A DNA stretch of 23,158 bases from Candidatus Omnitrophota bacterium (GTDB lineage Bacteria > Omnitrophota > Gorgyraeia > Gygaellales > Profunditerraquicolaceae). The notes under the pieces are model-generated. The model did no database searches. It saw nothing but the letters and a program-made list of their open reading frames with translations, and was not told the origin of the DNA. The stretch is taken from contig JAQTMD010000006.1 in assembly GCA_028714595.1 (NCBI GenBank), positions 1-23,158 on the forward strand. Direction: 5' to 3'. The stretch's first letter is position 1. The number at the start of each line of letters is the position of its first letter. The translations under genes and the position numbers were made by a program. Below are positions 8,470 to 15,262 of the stretch, piece by piece.

Positions 8470-9462
8470 CTATTTCGTTGCCGCGCCTGCCGTTTCCGGC
8501 ACAGGATAAAGCTTTATCTTGGCTTCCGCCTTAAGCTTTTTGAGCCAGTCATTAAGCTGTTCGTACTTCTTGATCATCTCGATCTGCTTGAAATACGAAT
8601 CCCGCACCCGGGGAAATTCAGCCGGGTCGGCGGGCCTTTTTTTCAGGATCCGGAAGACCCCCCATCCTTTATATACCGGCCGGGGAGGATACGTGGCATT
8701 GATGTCCATCTCGAGCATCCGGTACAGGTCTTCTTTGGGGACTTTCCACATATTGATGAGAAATTCAAAAGACACGAAACCGGGATGCTGGTACTTTTTG
8801 GGGTCTTTCTTCGCCTCTTCCTCCCAGCGCTTAGGCTCTTTCATTTCTTTAAAGAATACTTCGGCGTCCTTGAGCTCGTCAAACTGAACCAGCTCAAGCT
8901 CCATGGTATTATATTCGTTGATGAACTCGTTGCGCGCCTCATCTTCGGTGACTGTTGCGCTGAACGATGCAAGGACTTCTTTGCGCAGTTTCTCAAGCTG
9001 CAGGAGGTGGCGCAGCTGATTTCTAAAGAGGCTCACTTCCTCTTTTGTCTTGTCCTTGACCCAGGCGGACAATGCGTCAGGGTCTTTTTTCCAGTCGAAA
9101 GTCGCCTTTTCTTCTTTGAGCATCTTGTCGATCTCTGCATCGACCTCACTGTCTTCTACCTTTATATCGCGGCGGAAGGCCTCATAGGAAAGTACCAGTT
9201 GTTCCCAGACACGGTCCTCAAGCTCCTGCTCCGTCGTAGGACTTGCGCCCCATCGGGTGCCGAACAGGTAGATGGTGTTTTTGACGAAATAGTAATTGAC
9301 GAGGGGTACCGGCACGCCCCACCCCGAGAATTCCCCGATCAGTTTTTCCGTTGCCGGCGCGGCCGGGCCTTTCTGCGTTTGAGCCCCCGCACCGGGCAGA
9401 CCCAGAGCCCCGCCGACTGCGACGATACACACGATAACGATTGCGGCCGTTTTCATACTCAT
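8470..9462 (-). CDS. SurA/PpiC-like periplasmic chaperone
   Basis: The 330-residue protein has a signal peptide (residues 1-28), then a SurA-type N-terminal helical region with the typical pattern of a catalytic-domain chaperone (WEQLVLSYEAFRRDIKVEDSEVDAEI, about 86-111). A diverged parvulin-like segment (about 185-280) ends KGWGVFRILKKRPADPAEF, followed by a C-terminal helix pair. SurA and PpiC proteins fold outer-membrane proteins and some isomerise prolyl bonds. The usual active-site blocks of parvulins are not obvious here, so chaperoning without isomerase activity is possible. Its position before GspC-like and secretin genes suggests a dedicated helper for secretin assembly (inference). 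It overlaps the MerR-like stop as ATGA. A second ATG at 9456 (MKTAAIV) sits about 8 bases from the GGGG ribosome site and may be the true start. Confidence 0.75.
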   Translation of the reverse strand: MSMKTAAIVIVCIVAVGGALGLPGAGAQTQKGPAAPATEKLIGEFSGWGVPVPLVNYYFVKNTIYLFGTRWGASPTTEQELEDRVWEQLVLSYEAFRRDIKVEDSEVDAEIDKMLKEEKATFDWKKDPDALSAWVKDKTKEEVSLFRNQLRHLLQLEKLRKEVLASFSATVTEDEARNEFINEYNTMELELVQFDELKDAEVFFKEMKEPKRWEEEAKKDPKKYQHPGFVSFEFLINMWKVPKEDLYRMLEMDINATYPPRPVYKGWGVFRILKKRPADPAEFPRVRDSYFKQIEMIKKYEQLNDWLKKLKAEAKIKLYPVPETAGAATK

Positions 9463-9710
9463 ATCCCCACCAGTTTTCTCCGGATAAGCCGTAAGGAGTA
9501 TCCTTCGCCCGCCAGCTTGGTGATCATGGAAAGCCGGGAACGCACCTGGGTCTCGTCGTAGAACCGGACATTCCCCTTTTTGATCACCATCGGCAGGAGA
9601 CCGAAATCCGTGTAGTGGTTCACGGTCTGATACGAGATGTCGTATTTCGCCGTGATCTCCTTGGCCGAGATGAGCTTGGCGCCGCGTTGATTTTTTGTTT
9701 TCTCAGACAT
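9459..9710 (-). CDS. Minimal MerR-type DNA-binding protein, first copy; opens the secretin operon
   Basis: The 83-residue protein carries a MerR-like helix-turn-helix (ISAKEITAKYDISYQTVNHY, about 14-33), a wing around KKGNVRFYDETQV (about 44-56) and a final helix GEGYSLRLIRRKLVGI. It ends where MerR proteins would begin their dimerisation helix, so it is a bare DNA-binding domain. I chose the ATG at 9710 because the frame upstream crosses the promoter and has low-complexity codons; no clear ribosome site is visible before it. It is the first gene after a good sigma-70 promoter, about 50 bases downstream of the likely transcription start, and a candidate operator lies in that leader. Autoregulation of the operon is plausible but inferred. 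It is paralogous to the protein at 2673-2903, sharing the terminal LVGI. Confidence 0.82.
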   Translation of the reverse strand: MSEKTKNQRGAKLISAKEITAKYDISYQTVNHYTDFGLLPMVIKKGNVRFYDETQVRSRLSMITKLAGEGYSLRLIRRKLVGI

Positions 9711-9742
9711 GATCAAGTGATAGTAAGTGCTGGATATCTGAA

Positions 9743-9764
9743 AGTTATTGTAACTACCATAACT
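9743..9764. promoter_or_regulatory. Inverted repeat in operon leader, candidate operator
   Basis: AGTTAT and ATAACT form a perfect 6-base inverted repeat separated by 10 bases, and weaker symmetry extends outward (ATATCTG on one side, ATATACTGG in complement on the other). It sits just downstream of the -10 box, in the first bases of the transcript that starts with the MerR-like gene. An operator for that protein or a small leader hairpin are both possible. Confidence 0.35.
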
Positions 9765-9766
9765 CC

Positions 9767-9796
9767 AGTATATATCATAAATTTGCAAAAAGTCAA
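9767..9796 (-). promoter_or_regulatory. Sigma-70-type promoter of the MerR-chaperone-secretin operon
   Basis: On the minus strand TTGACT (9791-9796) and TATACT (9767-9772) are separated by 18 bases, and the surroundings are AT-rich in contrast to the coding DNA. The likely start is near 9760, about 50 bases before the MerR-like ATG. The spacer holds a small TTTGCAAA palindrome. Confidence 0.75.
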
Positions 9797-9820
9797 TAGA
9801 AAAATGGCTCTTTTTTTCGG

Positions 9821-9867
9821 AGTAAAAAGAACAACCCCGGGGGTTCGCATTAACCCCCGGGGTTGTT
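9821..9867 (-). terminator. Strong intrinsic terminator after the response regulator
   Basis: A perfect 16-base-pair inverted repeat (9830-9845 with 9852-9867, loop of 6) rich in G/C is followed on the minus strand by CTTTTTACT. It lies 21 bases after the response-regulator stop and just upstream of the next operon's promoter, so it insulates the two transcripts. Confidence 0.92.
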
Positions 9868-9888
9868 GCGGGAAACAAAAGGACCGGA

Positions 9889-10275
9889 TTATTTCTTGAG
9901 CTGCCTATGGGTCCGCAGAGCCGTCTCCAGGAGCACCAGGCCCTGCTGGAAGGCGCTGCCTTTGTAGAAGACGCCTGAAATGCCCGAATCCATGGCCTCC
10001 TTGGCCTTGCGGTCATCGACAAAAGCGCTGATGATGATCACCGGTACATCTTTGTTGAACTCCCTGATCTTCTTCACGGCGTCCGTGCCGTCCATGACCG
10101 GCATGTTCAGGTCCATGAAGACAATATCGGGCTTTTCCTCCCTGACCTTGGTCACGGCCTCATCGCCGTTGGAGGCGGTGATGACCGTATAGCCCTTTGA
10201 CTGCAGCCAATAGCCCAAGAGATCCCGGAAATCCTGCTCGTCGTCCGTCAGAAGGACCTTAATCTGCTGTTCCAT
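9889..10275 (-). CDS. Single-domain response regulator (CheY-like)
   Basis: The 128-residue protein is a lone receiver domain. Acidic pocket residues D11, D12, the phospho-acceptor D55 (in IVFMDLNMPVMDG), the switch S83 (VIIISA) and K105 are present. The usual Lys-Pro after beta5 is Lys-Gly here. No output domain follows, so it must act by protein contact or phospho-relay. The ATG at 10275 has a strong GGAGG site and overlaps the end of the histidine kinase gene by 17 bases, which makes that kinase the probable phosphodonor. The transcript ends at the terminator at 9821-9867. Confidence 0.93.
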   Translation of the reverse strand: MEQQIKVLLTDDEQDFRDLLGYWLQSKGYTVITASNGDEAVTKVREEKPDIVFMDLNMPVMDGTDAVKKIREFNKDVPVIIISAFVDDRKAKEAMDSGISGVFYKGSAFQQGLVLLETALRTHRQLKK

Positions 10276-12274
10276 CGGATTCCTCCGTTTTTATCTCAAG
10301 CGGTACGGTAAAAATGAAACTCGCGCCTTTGCCCTGTTCGCTTTCGACCCAGACCTTGCCCTGGTGCAGCTCGACGATCTCCCTGACGATCGCAAGGCCG
10401 ATACCCGTGCCCTTGATCTCCGTGTTGCCGGTGCCCCCGTTGACCTGATAGAATTTTTCAAAGACCTTGCCCAGGTCATCCTTCGGGATGCCGACGCCCG
10501 TATCCCGGACCGAGACCCTGACCAGTTTCTGGTCCGGGACAAACGCCGCTTCCACGGTGATGCTGCCGTTTACAGGCGTATACTTGATGGCATTACTGAT
10601 AAGATTGTTCAGGACCTGGATCATCCGGTTGGGGTCGATCTCGATAATCGGCAGGTCCGAGGCAACGGATTTCTGTAGGGCGACGGATTTGGTAGTTGCC
10701 CAGTTCGTCATGCTCTCTATGGATTCGGTGATCAACTTATCCAGCATAACCGGCTCGCGTTTGAGCAGCATCTTGTGCGCCTCAAGCTTGGAAAGGTCCA
10801 GGAGGTCGTTGATGAGGATGGTGAGCCGTTTGAGGTTGCGGTCGGCGATGGATAAAAACTGGCTCTGCGTCTCCGAGATCTCGCCCGTGGATTTGCCCAG
10901 GATGAGCCCGATGGATTTTTCGATGGCGACCAGCGGCGTGCGCAGCTCGTGGGAGACGCTGGCCATGAACTGGTTTTTGAGCCCCTCGATCTCTTTCTGC
11001 TTGGTGATGTCGTTGAGCATGGTGACCATGCCCACGGTGTTGCCGTTGTTGTCTTCGACCACTGCGGAACTGGTCCGCACCACCTTTTTCGTAGACTCGT
11101 CGGTGGTGACCAGCTCAATGTCCTTCTCCACCACCCCGTCCTTGTCTGCGGCGATCTGCCGGGTCAAGGTCAGGAGGTGCTCATCCTTGACCACTTCCTT
11201 GATGGGCTTGCCGATGTCGTCTTTGGTGATACCCAAAAGCGCCTCGCCCGCGGGGTTGACCAGGATAATCCTGCCCTCGGCATCGACCACCACCATGCCT
11301 TCGGCCATGTTATGCACGATGTTGTCGATGCGCTGCTTCTCGCTCAGGACCCTCCGGTTTTCCTTCTTCAACTCGTCGACCGCAGACGCATGCCTTCCCA
11401 TTTCCTGCCGGAGACTGTTCAACTTTTCCTTCAGGTCTTCGTTTTCCTTGCGCAGCGCCTCGACATCCGCGGCAGAGACCCTGACTTTCGGCTCGGAGGG
11501 CTTGGAAATCTCTTCGTTTATCTTGTTGATGAGCGCATCGACCTGTTCGGGCGGACAGCCGATATCAAGGAGGGCGGCTTTAAGTTTGGCGATAGCCGCA
11601 TCCTGCTCTTTGCTGTGCAGGAGGAACTTCTTGAGCATGGCCTTGATCGGGGAGCTCAGCTTATTGTGCTGCTTGAACTCATCCCTGACCAGGTCAAAGA
11701 TCTGGTTCTGGATGACCTCGGCATCTTCCGGTTTCTCCAGCTTGTCTTTGGTAAAATCCTTGAGTTTTTCTTTGAGCTTCTCGATGTCCTCTGCCTTGCC
11801 TTCGACGACAGTCGCTTCCGTGCCTTTTTCGACCTTCAGGTATTCGAACTGGCGGGCCTTGATATGGCTGATCCCCTGCGCGGCGAATAAACCGTTCAGG
11901 TCGCCCTTGGCCTTCAGCTGCTCTTTGTCGATCAGGAAGATCTTCACGAACGCCTCGATCTCCTGGTCGGTGACGCCGCGCGAGAACGTGAGATTCTCGA
12001 CTTCCAGTTTCTTGAAATAAGGCGTAAAGTCACTGACGATACCCCCGCCCTTCTCCTGCAGCGTTTCCTGGTTGACGGTGATCTTGCCGTCCGGAGATAC
12101 GGTGATATCCACCTGCTCTTTCTCGCTCAAAATCGCGGCAAGCGAGACGGAGACGCTCTTCATGGAGTTGACGATCAGGGGGTGTTTCGGAGGATAGATG
12201 GAGATCTGGCGCAGGGTGGTGACCAGATGAGAGAGCAATTTGATGCTTTCGTTCTGCGGGGAAAAAACAGCCAT
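10259..12274 (-). CDS. Soluble PAS-domain sensor histidine kinase with unusual N-terminal domain
   Basis: The 671-residue protein has no membrane helix. Residues 1-150 form an unassigned domain opening with a helix and the motif IYPPKHPLIVNSM (about 26-38). A helical region (160-260) and a short coiled coil (265-315) lead to a PAS domain (about 316-425), the HisKA helix with phospho-acceptor H442 (SVSHELRTPL), and a HATPase domain with N-box NLISNAIKYTP (557-567), G1 DTGVGIP (591-597) and G2 GTGIGLAI (622-629). The signal is therefore cytoplasmic. It overlaps the downstream response regulator. There is no ribosome site before the ATG, and the -10 box ends only 7 bases upstream, so the mRNA is probably leaderless. 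The YPP-type N-terminal region recurs, from memory, in other bacterial signalling proteins but its ligand is not known to me. Confidence 0.93.
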   Translation of the reverse strand: MAVFSPQNESIKLLSHLVTTLRQISIYPPKHPLIVNSMKSVSVSLAAILSEKEQVDITVSPDGKITVNQETLQEKGGGIVSDFTPYFKKLEVENLTFSRGVTDQEIEAFVKIFLIDKEQLKAKGDLNGLFAAQGISHIKARQFEYLKVEKGTEATVVEGKAEDIEKLKEKLKDFTKDKLEKPEDAEVIQNQIFDLVRDEFKQHNKLSSPIKAMLKKFLLHSKEQDAAIAKLKAALLDIGCPPEQVDALINKINEEISKPSEPKVRVSAADVEALRKENEDLKEKLNSLRQEMGRHASAVDELKKENRRVLSEKQRIDNIVHNMAEGMVVVDAEGRIILVNPAGEALLGITKDDIGKPIKEVVKDEHLLTLTRQIAADKDGVVEKDIELVTTDESTKKVVRTSSAVVEDNNGNTVGMVTMLNDITKQKEIEGLKNQFMASVSHELRTPLVAIEKSIGLILGKSTGEISETQSQFLSIADRNLKRLTILINDLLDLSKLEAHKMLLKREPVMLDKLITESIESMTNWATTKSVALQKSVASDLPIIEIDPNRMIQVLNNLISNAIKYTPVNGSITVEAAFVPDQKLVRVSVRDTGVGIPKDDLGKVFEKFYQVNGGTGNTEIKGTGIGLAIVREIVELHQGKVWVESEQGKGASFIFTVPLEIKTEESDGTAD

Positions 12275-12281
12275 GGGTGTT

Positions 12282-12310
12282 ATTATACACTAGAAACACG
12301 GCCTGTTCAA
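12282..12310 (-). promoter_or_regulatory. Near-consensus promoter, predicts leaderless histidine kinase mRNA
   Basis: TTGAAC (12305-12310) and a perfect TATAAT (12282-12287) are spaced by 17 bases. Seven bases separate the -10 box from the kinase ATG (12274), placing the expected transcription start at about 12275, one base before the start codon. The -35 box abuts the terminator of the upstream cytochrome gene. Confidence 0.8.
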
Positions 12311-12311
12311 C

Positions 12312-12354
12312 AAAAAAGGCGGACACCCCGCTTCGCGAAAGGGATGTCCGCCTT
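12312..12354 (-). terminator. Intrinsic terminator of the cytochrome gene
   Basis: AAGGCGGACA pairs with TGTCCGCCTT, with an inner CCC/GGG extension, and on the minus strand the stem is followed by a run of six T. It lies 15 bases after the cytochrome stop. Confidence 0.88.
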
Positions 12355-12369
12355 CGGAATCTTTGCTTC

Positions 12370-12711
12370 CTATTCCTTCTTGTGGCAGTCCATGCAGCCT
12401 GTCGGACCCTTTTCTTTTGCCTTGTGACACTCGATGCAGTTCGCGTGGAATGCGTCCTTCGAAGGCTTGGCGGCTTCTGCGGTATGGCAGGAATTGCACT
12501 TCTGGGTGACTTCGCCCATATGGTGACATTCCTTGCAGCCCGCGCTTTCAGCGTGCAGCTTGTGATTGAAGGTCACTTTGCCGAACGAGCCGCCCGGGAC
12601 CGTGACGCTGTCCGGTGCAGTTGCCTCCTGTGCCTTGATGTAGGAACCGACGCAGAGAATGACGACGCAAACTAAGACCAGGACCAAACATGTGGAAAAA
12701 TACCGGTTCAT
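12370..12711 (-). CDS. Small tetrahaem cytochrome c (c3/c7 family)
   Basis: The 113-residue protein has a signal or anchor helix (residues 5-27) and four CXXCH haem-binding motifs at 59-63, 72-76, 92-96 and 106-110. Besides the four motif histidines there are exactly four others (H50, H53, H64, H89), the number needed for bis-histidine ligation of four haems. The FNHKLH segment before the first motif and the CHH at motif one are typical of class III cytochromes c. It would carry electrons in the periplasm or at the membrane face. A perfect AAAGGAGGTGA ribosome site 7 bases before ATG 12711, its own promoter and its own terminator make it a monocistronic, probably well expressed unit. No redox partner gene is adjacent, so its pathway is not indicated. 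Confidence 0.92.
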   Translation of the reverse strand: MNRYFSTCLVLVLVCVVILCVGSYIKAQEATAPDSVTVPGGSFGKVTFNHKLHAESAGCKECHHMGEVTQKCNSCHTAEAAKPSKDAFHANCIECHKAKEKGPTGCMDCHKKE

Positions 12712-12732
12712 TCTCTCACCTCCTTTGTAATC

Positions 12733-12760
12733 ATTGTATTGCTTTTAGACCTTCTGTCAA
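12733..12760 (-). promoter_or_regulatory. Promoter of the cytochrome gene
   Basis: A perfect TTGACA (12755-12760) and TACAAT (12733-12738) are 16 bases apart in the 67-base gap between mntP and the cytochrome gene. The predicted start leaves a short leader carrying the strong ribosome site. Confidence 0.75.
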
Positions 12761-12778
12761 TGAAATTCTGTCCTCGGC

Positions 12779-13336
12779 CTAAAGCCCGAGGTGCTGGATG
12801 AGGATCTTGGCGCCGATCGCGATCAGGACAAACCCCCCGGCGACCTCTGCCGTGCGCGCAAACAGCAACCCGACCTTTCTGCCGAGGAAGGCCCCTGCCA
12901 GCGACATGCAGAAACTGACCAACCCGATGATAACGACCGGCACCGTTATGGGCATCCGCAGGAATGCAAAGCTGATACCCGCGGCAAGCGCATCGATGCT
13001 TGTCGCCAGCGCAAGCACCACCAGCGTCCCCGGTCCTATGCGGCGCGGGGTCCTGCCTTCCCGCCCGAAGATCGCGTCAAAGGTCATCTTGACGCCTATC
13101 AAAGAAAGCAGGCCGAATGCCACCCAATGGTCGAAACCGGAGATAAAGCCGTACACCGCCGTACCGGCCCACCATCCGGCTATCGGCATCGCTGCCTGAA
13201 AACCGCCGAAAAACAATGCCATGGTGAAGGCATCCCGGGCCGACAGGCCCTTGCCGCTCATACCGGCGGAGACGGCGACCGCAAAACAATCCAGGGCAAG
13301 ACCGAGCGCTATGAAGAATACGGCGATGATATCCAC
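12779..13336 (-). CDS. mntP: Manganese efflux pump MntP
   Basis: The 185-residue protein is a six-helix inner-membrane protein with the two related halves of MntP. Signature segments are LGLALDCFAVAVSAGM in the first helix (D16) and LALATSIDALAAGISFAF in the fourth, both containing the conserved aspartates that line the Mn(II) path. MntP exports manganese to prevent toxicity. It begins with GTG at 13336, four bases after the YggT stop, which suggests cotranscription. No yybP-ykoY-type riboswitch is possible in so short a gap. It is followed by the promoter of the cytochrome gene. Confidence 0.9.
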   Translation of the reverse strand: MDIIAVFFIALGLALDCFAVAVSAGMSGKGLSARDAFTMALFFGGFQAAMPIAGWWAGTAVYGFISGFDHWVAFGLLSLIGVKMTFDAIFGREGRTPRRIGPGTLVVLALATSIDALAAGISFAFLRMPITVPVVIIGLVSFCMSLAGAFLGRKVGLLFARTAEVAGGFVLIAIGAKILIQHLGL

Positions 13337-13340
13337 GTCT

Positions 13341-13643
13341 TCAGCGCAGTTTTCCGATATAATAGGAAAGTGTCGGAGTCAAAAAACGCTGCAGGAAGAA
13401 CAAAGCGAAACAGGCGATTGCAGGAGAGATGTCGAGCGGGTAGCGCAGGCTCTGCGGCAGGACCCTGCGTATCGGCTCCAGGACGACATCGGTAATCCCG
13501 TTAATGAACTGCACGACCGGATTATGCAGGTCCGGGTTGAGCCAGGAGACGATGACCCGGCCGATAATAAGGAACATATAGACATTGACGGCGATGTTGA
13601 AAACGTCGACCAGCGCCGAGAGGAAATTTGCCAGGATGAACAT
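13341..13643 (-). CDS. YggT family membrane protein
   Basis: The 100-residue protein has two hydrophobic segments (about 3-30 and 72-92) flanking the family's conserved centre: IIGRVIVSWLNPDLHNPVVQFI and the DVVLEPIRRVLP segment. YggT proteins are small integral membrane proteins of poorly defined role, linked in other bacteria to osmotic tolerance, cell shape and division. The ATG at 13643 has an AGGAGG site. It sits 21 bases after the beta-lactamase-fold gene and 4 bases before mntP. Confidence 0.9.
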   Translation of the reverse strand: MFILANFLSALVDVFNIAVNVYMFLIIGRVIVSWLNPDLHNPVVQFINGITDVVLEPIRRVLPQSLRYPLDISPAIACFALFFLQRFLTPTLSYYIGKLR

Positions 13644-13664
13644 ACGCCCTCCTCCTTTTGTCGG

Positions 13665-14633
13665 TTACGGCCTGCGGGTCTCCGTCACGAAGCTGTATCG
13701 GGATGCAGGCAGCCGTTCATAGTTTTGATAGGTCGAAAGAGCAAGGTTCGCAATAAAATTCTTGACGGAGCGGGCTCGCTGGGGGCTGCGGGTCAGCACA
13801 CAGATGAGAAAATCTCCCGCGTCGGTGAAGACGATCCCCGTGTCGTGGCAGACATACCGCTCAAGGCCCGTCTTGTGGGCGACCGGCAGTTCCGCGGGCA
13901 GCTTCTTCGGGATGCGGTCATTGACCTTCTGGTCCAGGAGCATCTCCAGGCAACGTTCGGAAACACGCCGGCTGACGAACTGCCTGCGGTACATCCGTTC
14001 CAGGAGGAAGGCGACGTCCTGCGCCGTCGTAAAATTCTCCACCCCCTGTTTCCGGCAGCGGAAATCCATCATCTTGCGCGAAATGCTGGTATGCCGCAGG
14101 CCCATCCTGGTAAACGAGGCATTGAGGTAATCGAAACCGAGCCTGGAGATAAGGATATTGGACGCGGTGTTGTCGCTCTCCGTGATCATGATCTCGATGA
14201 GCTTCTCGACGGAAAACGGCGTACCTGCTGCAATGTTCTTCAGGATCCCGGAACCGCCCGTCTTGTGCGCCTCGCGCAGCACCACGGTCTCATCCGGTGA
14301 CAGTTTTCCCTCACGCGCGGCGTAAAAACAGGCTGCCATGATCGGGATCTTGACCACGCTGGCCGCGGGGAAACGTTTGTCCTTGTTATAACTGTACTGC
14401 CAGCCGAAGGTCAGGTCCTTGACGATCACCGCAGACTCGCCGTGAAAACCGGCAATCTCGGCCTCCAGGGTCTTCTGCAGGCCTTGCCATGCCTGCGCCC
14501 GTGCCGCAAGCACCCTGCGCTGAAAGGCATTCTGCTGGAGTACGCGCAGGCCGCTGTAGGCAAGGTATGCCGCGACACAAACCCCGAGGCAGAGGGTCAC
14601 CGCAATGACAAAAATCTTGTTTTTGCGTTCCAT
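13665..14633 (-). CDS. Membrane-anchored serine beta-lactamase-fold protein (PF13354-like)
   Basis: The 322-residue protein (from ATG 14633) has one N-terminal membrane helix (about 7-27) and a periplasmic class A beta-lactamase-like domain. The nucleophile motif is SVVK (S92, K95), the SDN loop is intact (153-155), and HKTG (253-256) supplies the third motif. The omega-loop region before ENFTTAQD (199-206) shows no ExxLN, so the general base needed for fast deacylation in class A enzymes seems absent. That favours a peptidoglycan-acting or slow penicillin-binding enzyme over true antibiotic resistance. A TTG at 14642 would add MPT but has no clear ribosome site. It lies 62 bases after the preceding gene, in a series with ExbB/ExbD-like genes and YggT. 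Family is secure, function is not. Confidence 0.85.
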   Translation of the reverse strand: MERKNKIFVIAVTLCLGVCVAAYLAYSGLRVLQQNAFQRRVLAARAQAWQGLQKTLEAEIAGFHGESAVIVKDLTFGWQYSYNKDKRFPAASVVKIPIMAACFYAAREGKLSPDETVVLREAHKTGGSGILKNIAAGTPFSVEKLIEIMITESDNTASNILISRLGFDYLNASFTRMGLRHTSISRKMMDFRCRKQGVENFTTAQDVAFLLERMYRRQFVSRRVSERCLEMLLDQKVNDRIPKKLPAELPVAHKTGLERYVCHDTGIVFTDAGDFLICVLTRSPQRARSVKNFIANLALSTYQNYERLPASRYSFVTETRRP

Positions 14634-14695
14634 GGTCGGCAAGGATTATTTGACCGGACCGGCGGCGTCAAGCCCGAAACCCCGGGCGATCCATT

Positions 14696-15262
14696 TCATC
14701 TCTTTTTCCCTGTCTTTTTGTCGAGACCGAGCACCAGGCAATAGCCGGGCGTCCTGCATACGTGCACGTGCAGCCTGCTCGGCTCGCTCACAAAAAACAC
14801 CGGGCCCGTGCCCCTTCCGGGCGGCGTGACTTCGCAGTGCACGGTATCTTTGAGCATCGTGAATACCGCCGTACGGGGATTGGCATAGTCCATGCACAGA
14901 CAAAGAAAATCGGCGGCGGCAAGCGAACGCTCCCGGATCTTCCGGTTGAGGGCGTCTTTTTTGTGCAGTGCGATGACGATATAGAGCGGCTTATACGTGC
15001 GGCCGTTCGTGTTGATGAGCAAGAACTCTTCGTTGTCGGGGTGGGAATTCAGCTGGATCAGGTCGGAATTTTTTTTCACGCAGATAAGCTTGTGGCTGCC
15101 GTAAGTCTCGTGCGAGCGGTAGAGGACTTCGAGAGCTCCCTCAGGTCTTCGGGAAGCAAGGATCCTGCGCGGAGGCGTCAGCGTCCGGATGAGCCCTTTG
15201 CGTTCCAGCAGAGACAAAACCTGCGCGGTGGCAATGCGGGGTCGCAACGAAAGCTGTATCAT
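14696..15262 (-). CDS. Unrecognised soluble protein, possibly cupin-like
   Basis: The 188-residue protein starts with ATG directly after the ExbD stop codon, so it is almost certainly in the same operon. It has no signal peptide or membrane helix. A basic N-terminal region (1-45) is followed by a beta-rich stretch from HETYGSHKLICV through HPDNEEFLLINTNG and YIVIALHK to VFFVSEPSRLHVHV and YCLVLGL. The HPDNEEFLLI and RLHVHV strands with spaced histidines look like a small-barrel or cupin fold, but I do not recognise a specific family. The C-terminus is very basic (DKKTGKKR). No function is proposed. Confidence 0.75.
   Translation of the reverse strand: MIQLSLRPRIATAQVLSLLERKGLIRTLTPPRRILASRRPEGALEVLYRSHETYGSHKLICVKKNSDLIQLNSHPDNEEFLLINTNGRTYKPLYIVIALHKKDALNRKIRERSLAAADFLCLCMDYANPRTAVFTMLKDTVHCEVTPPGRGTGPVFFVSEPSRLHVHVCRTPGYCLVLGLDKKTGKKR

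Noticed and set aside
10467..12020. A 517-codon plus-strand open frame antisense to the histidine kinase.
   Set aside because: The product is Ser/Leu/Met-rich low-complexity sequence, and the minus-strand frame carries complete kinase motifs.
14646..14699. A 17-codon frame (MKWIARG...) starting with an ATGA overlap after the unrecognised soluble-protein gene.
   Set aside because: Too short and without any supporting motif or ribosome site; the overlap can arise by chance from the sequence AGATGAAATGG.
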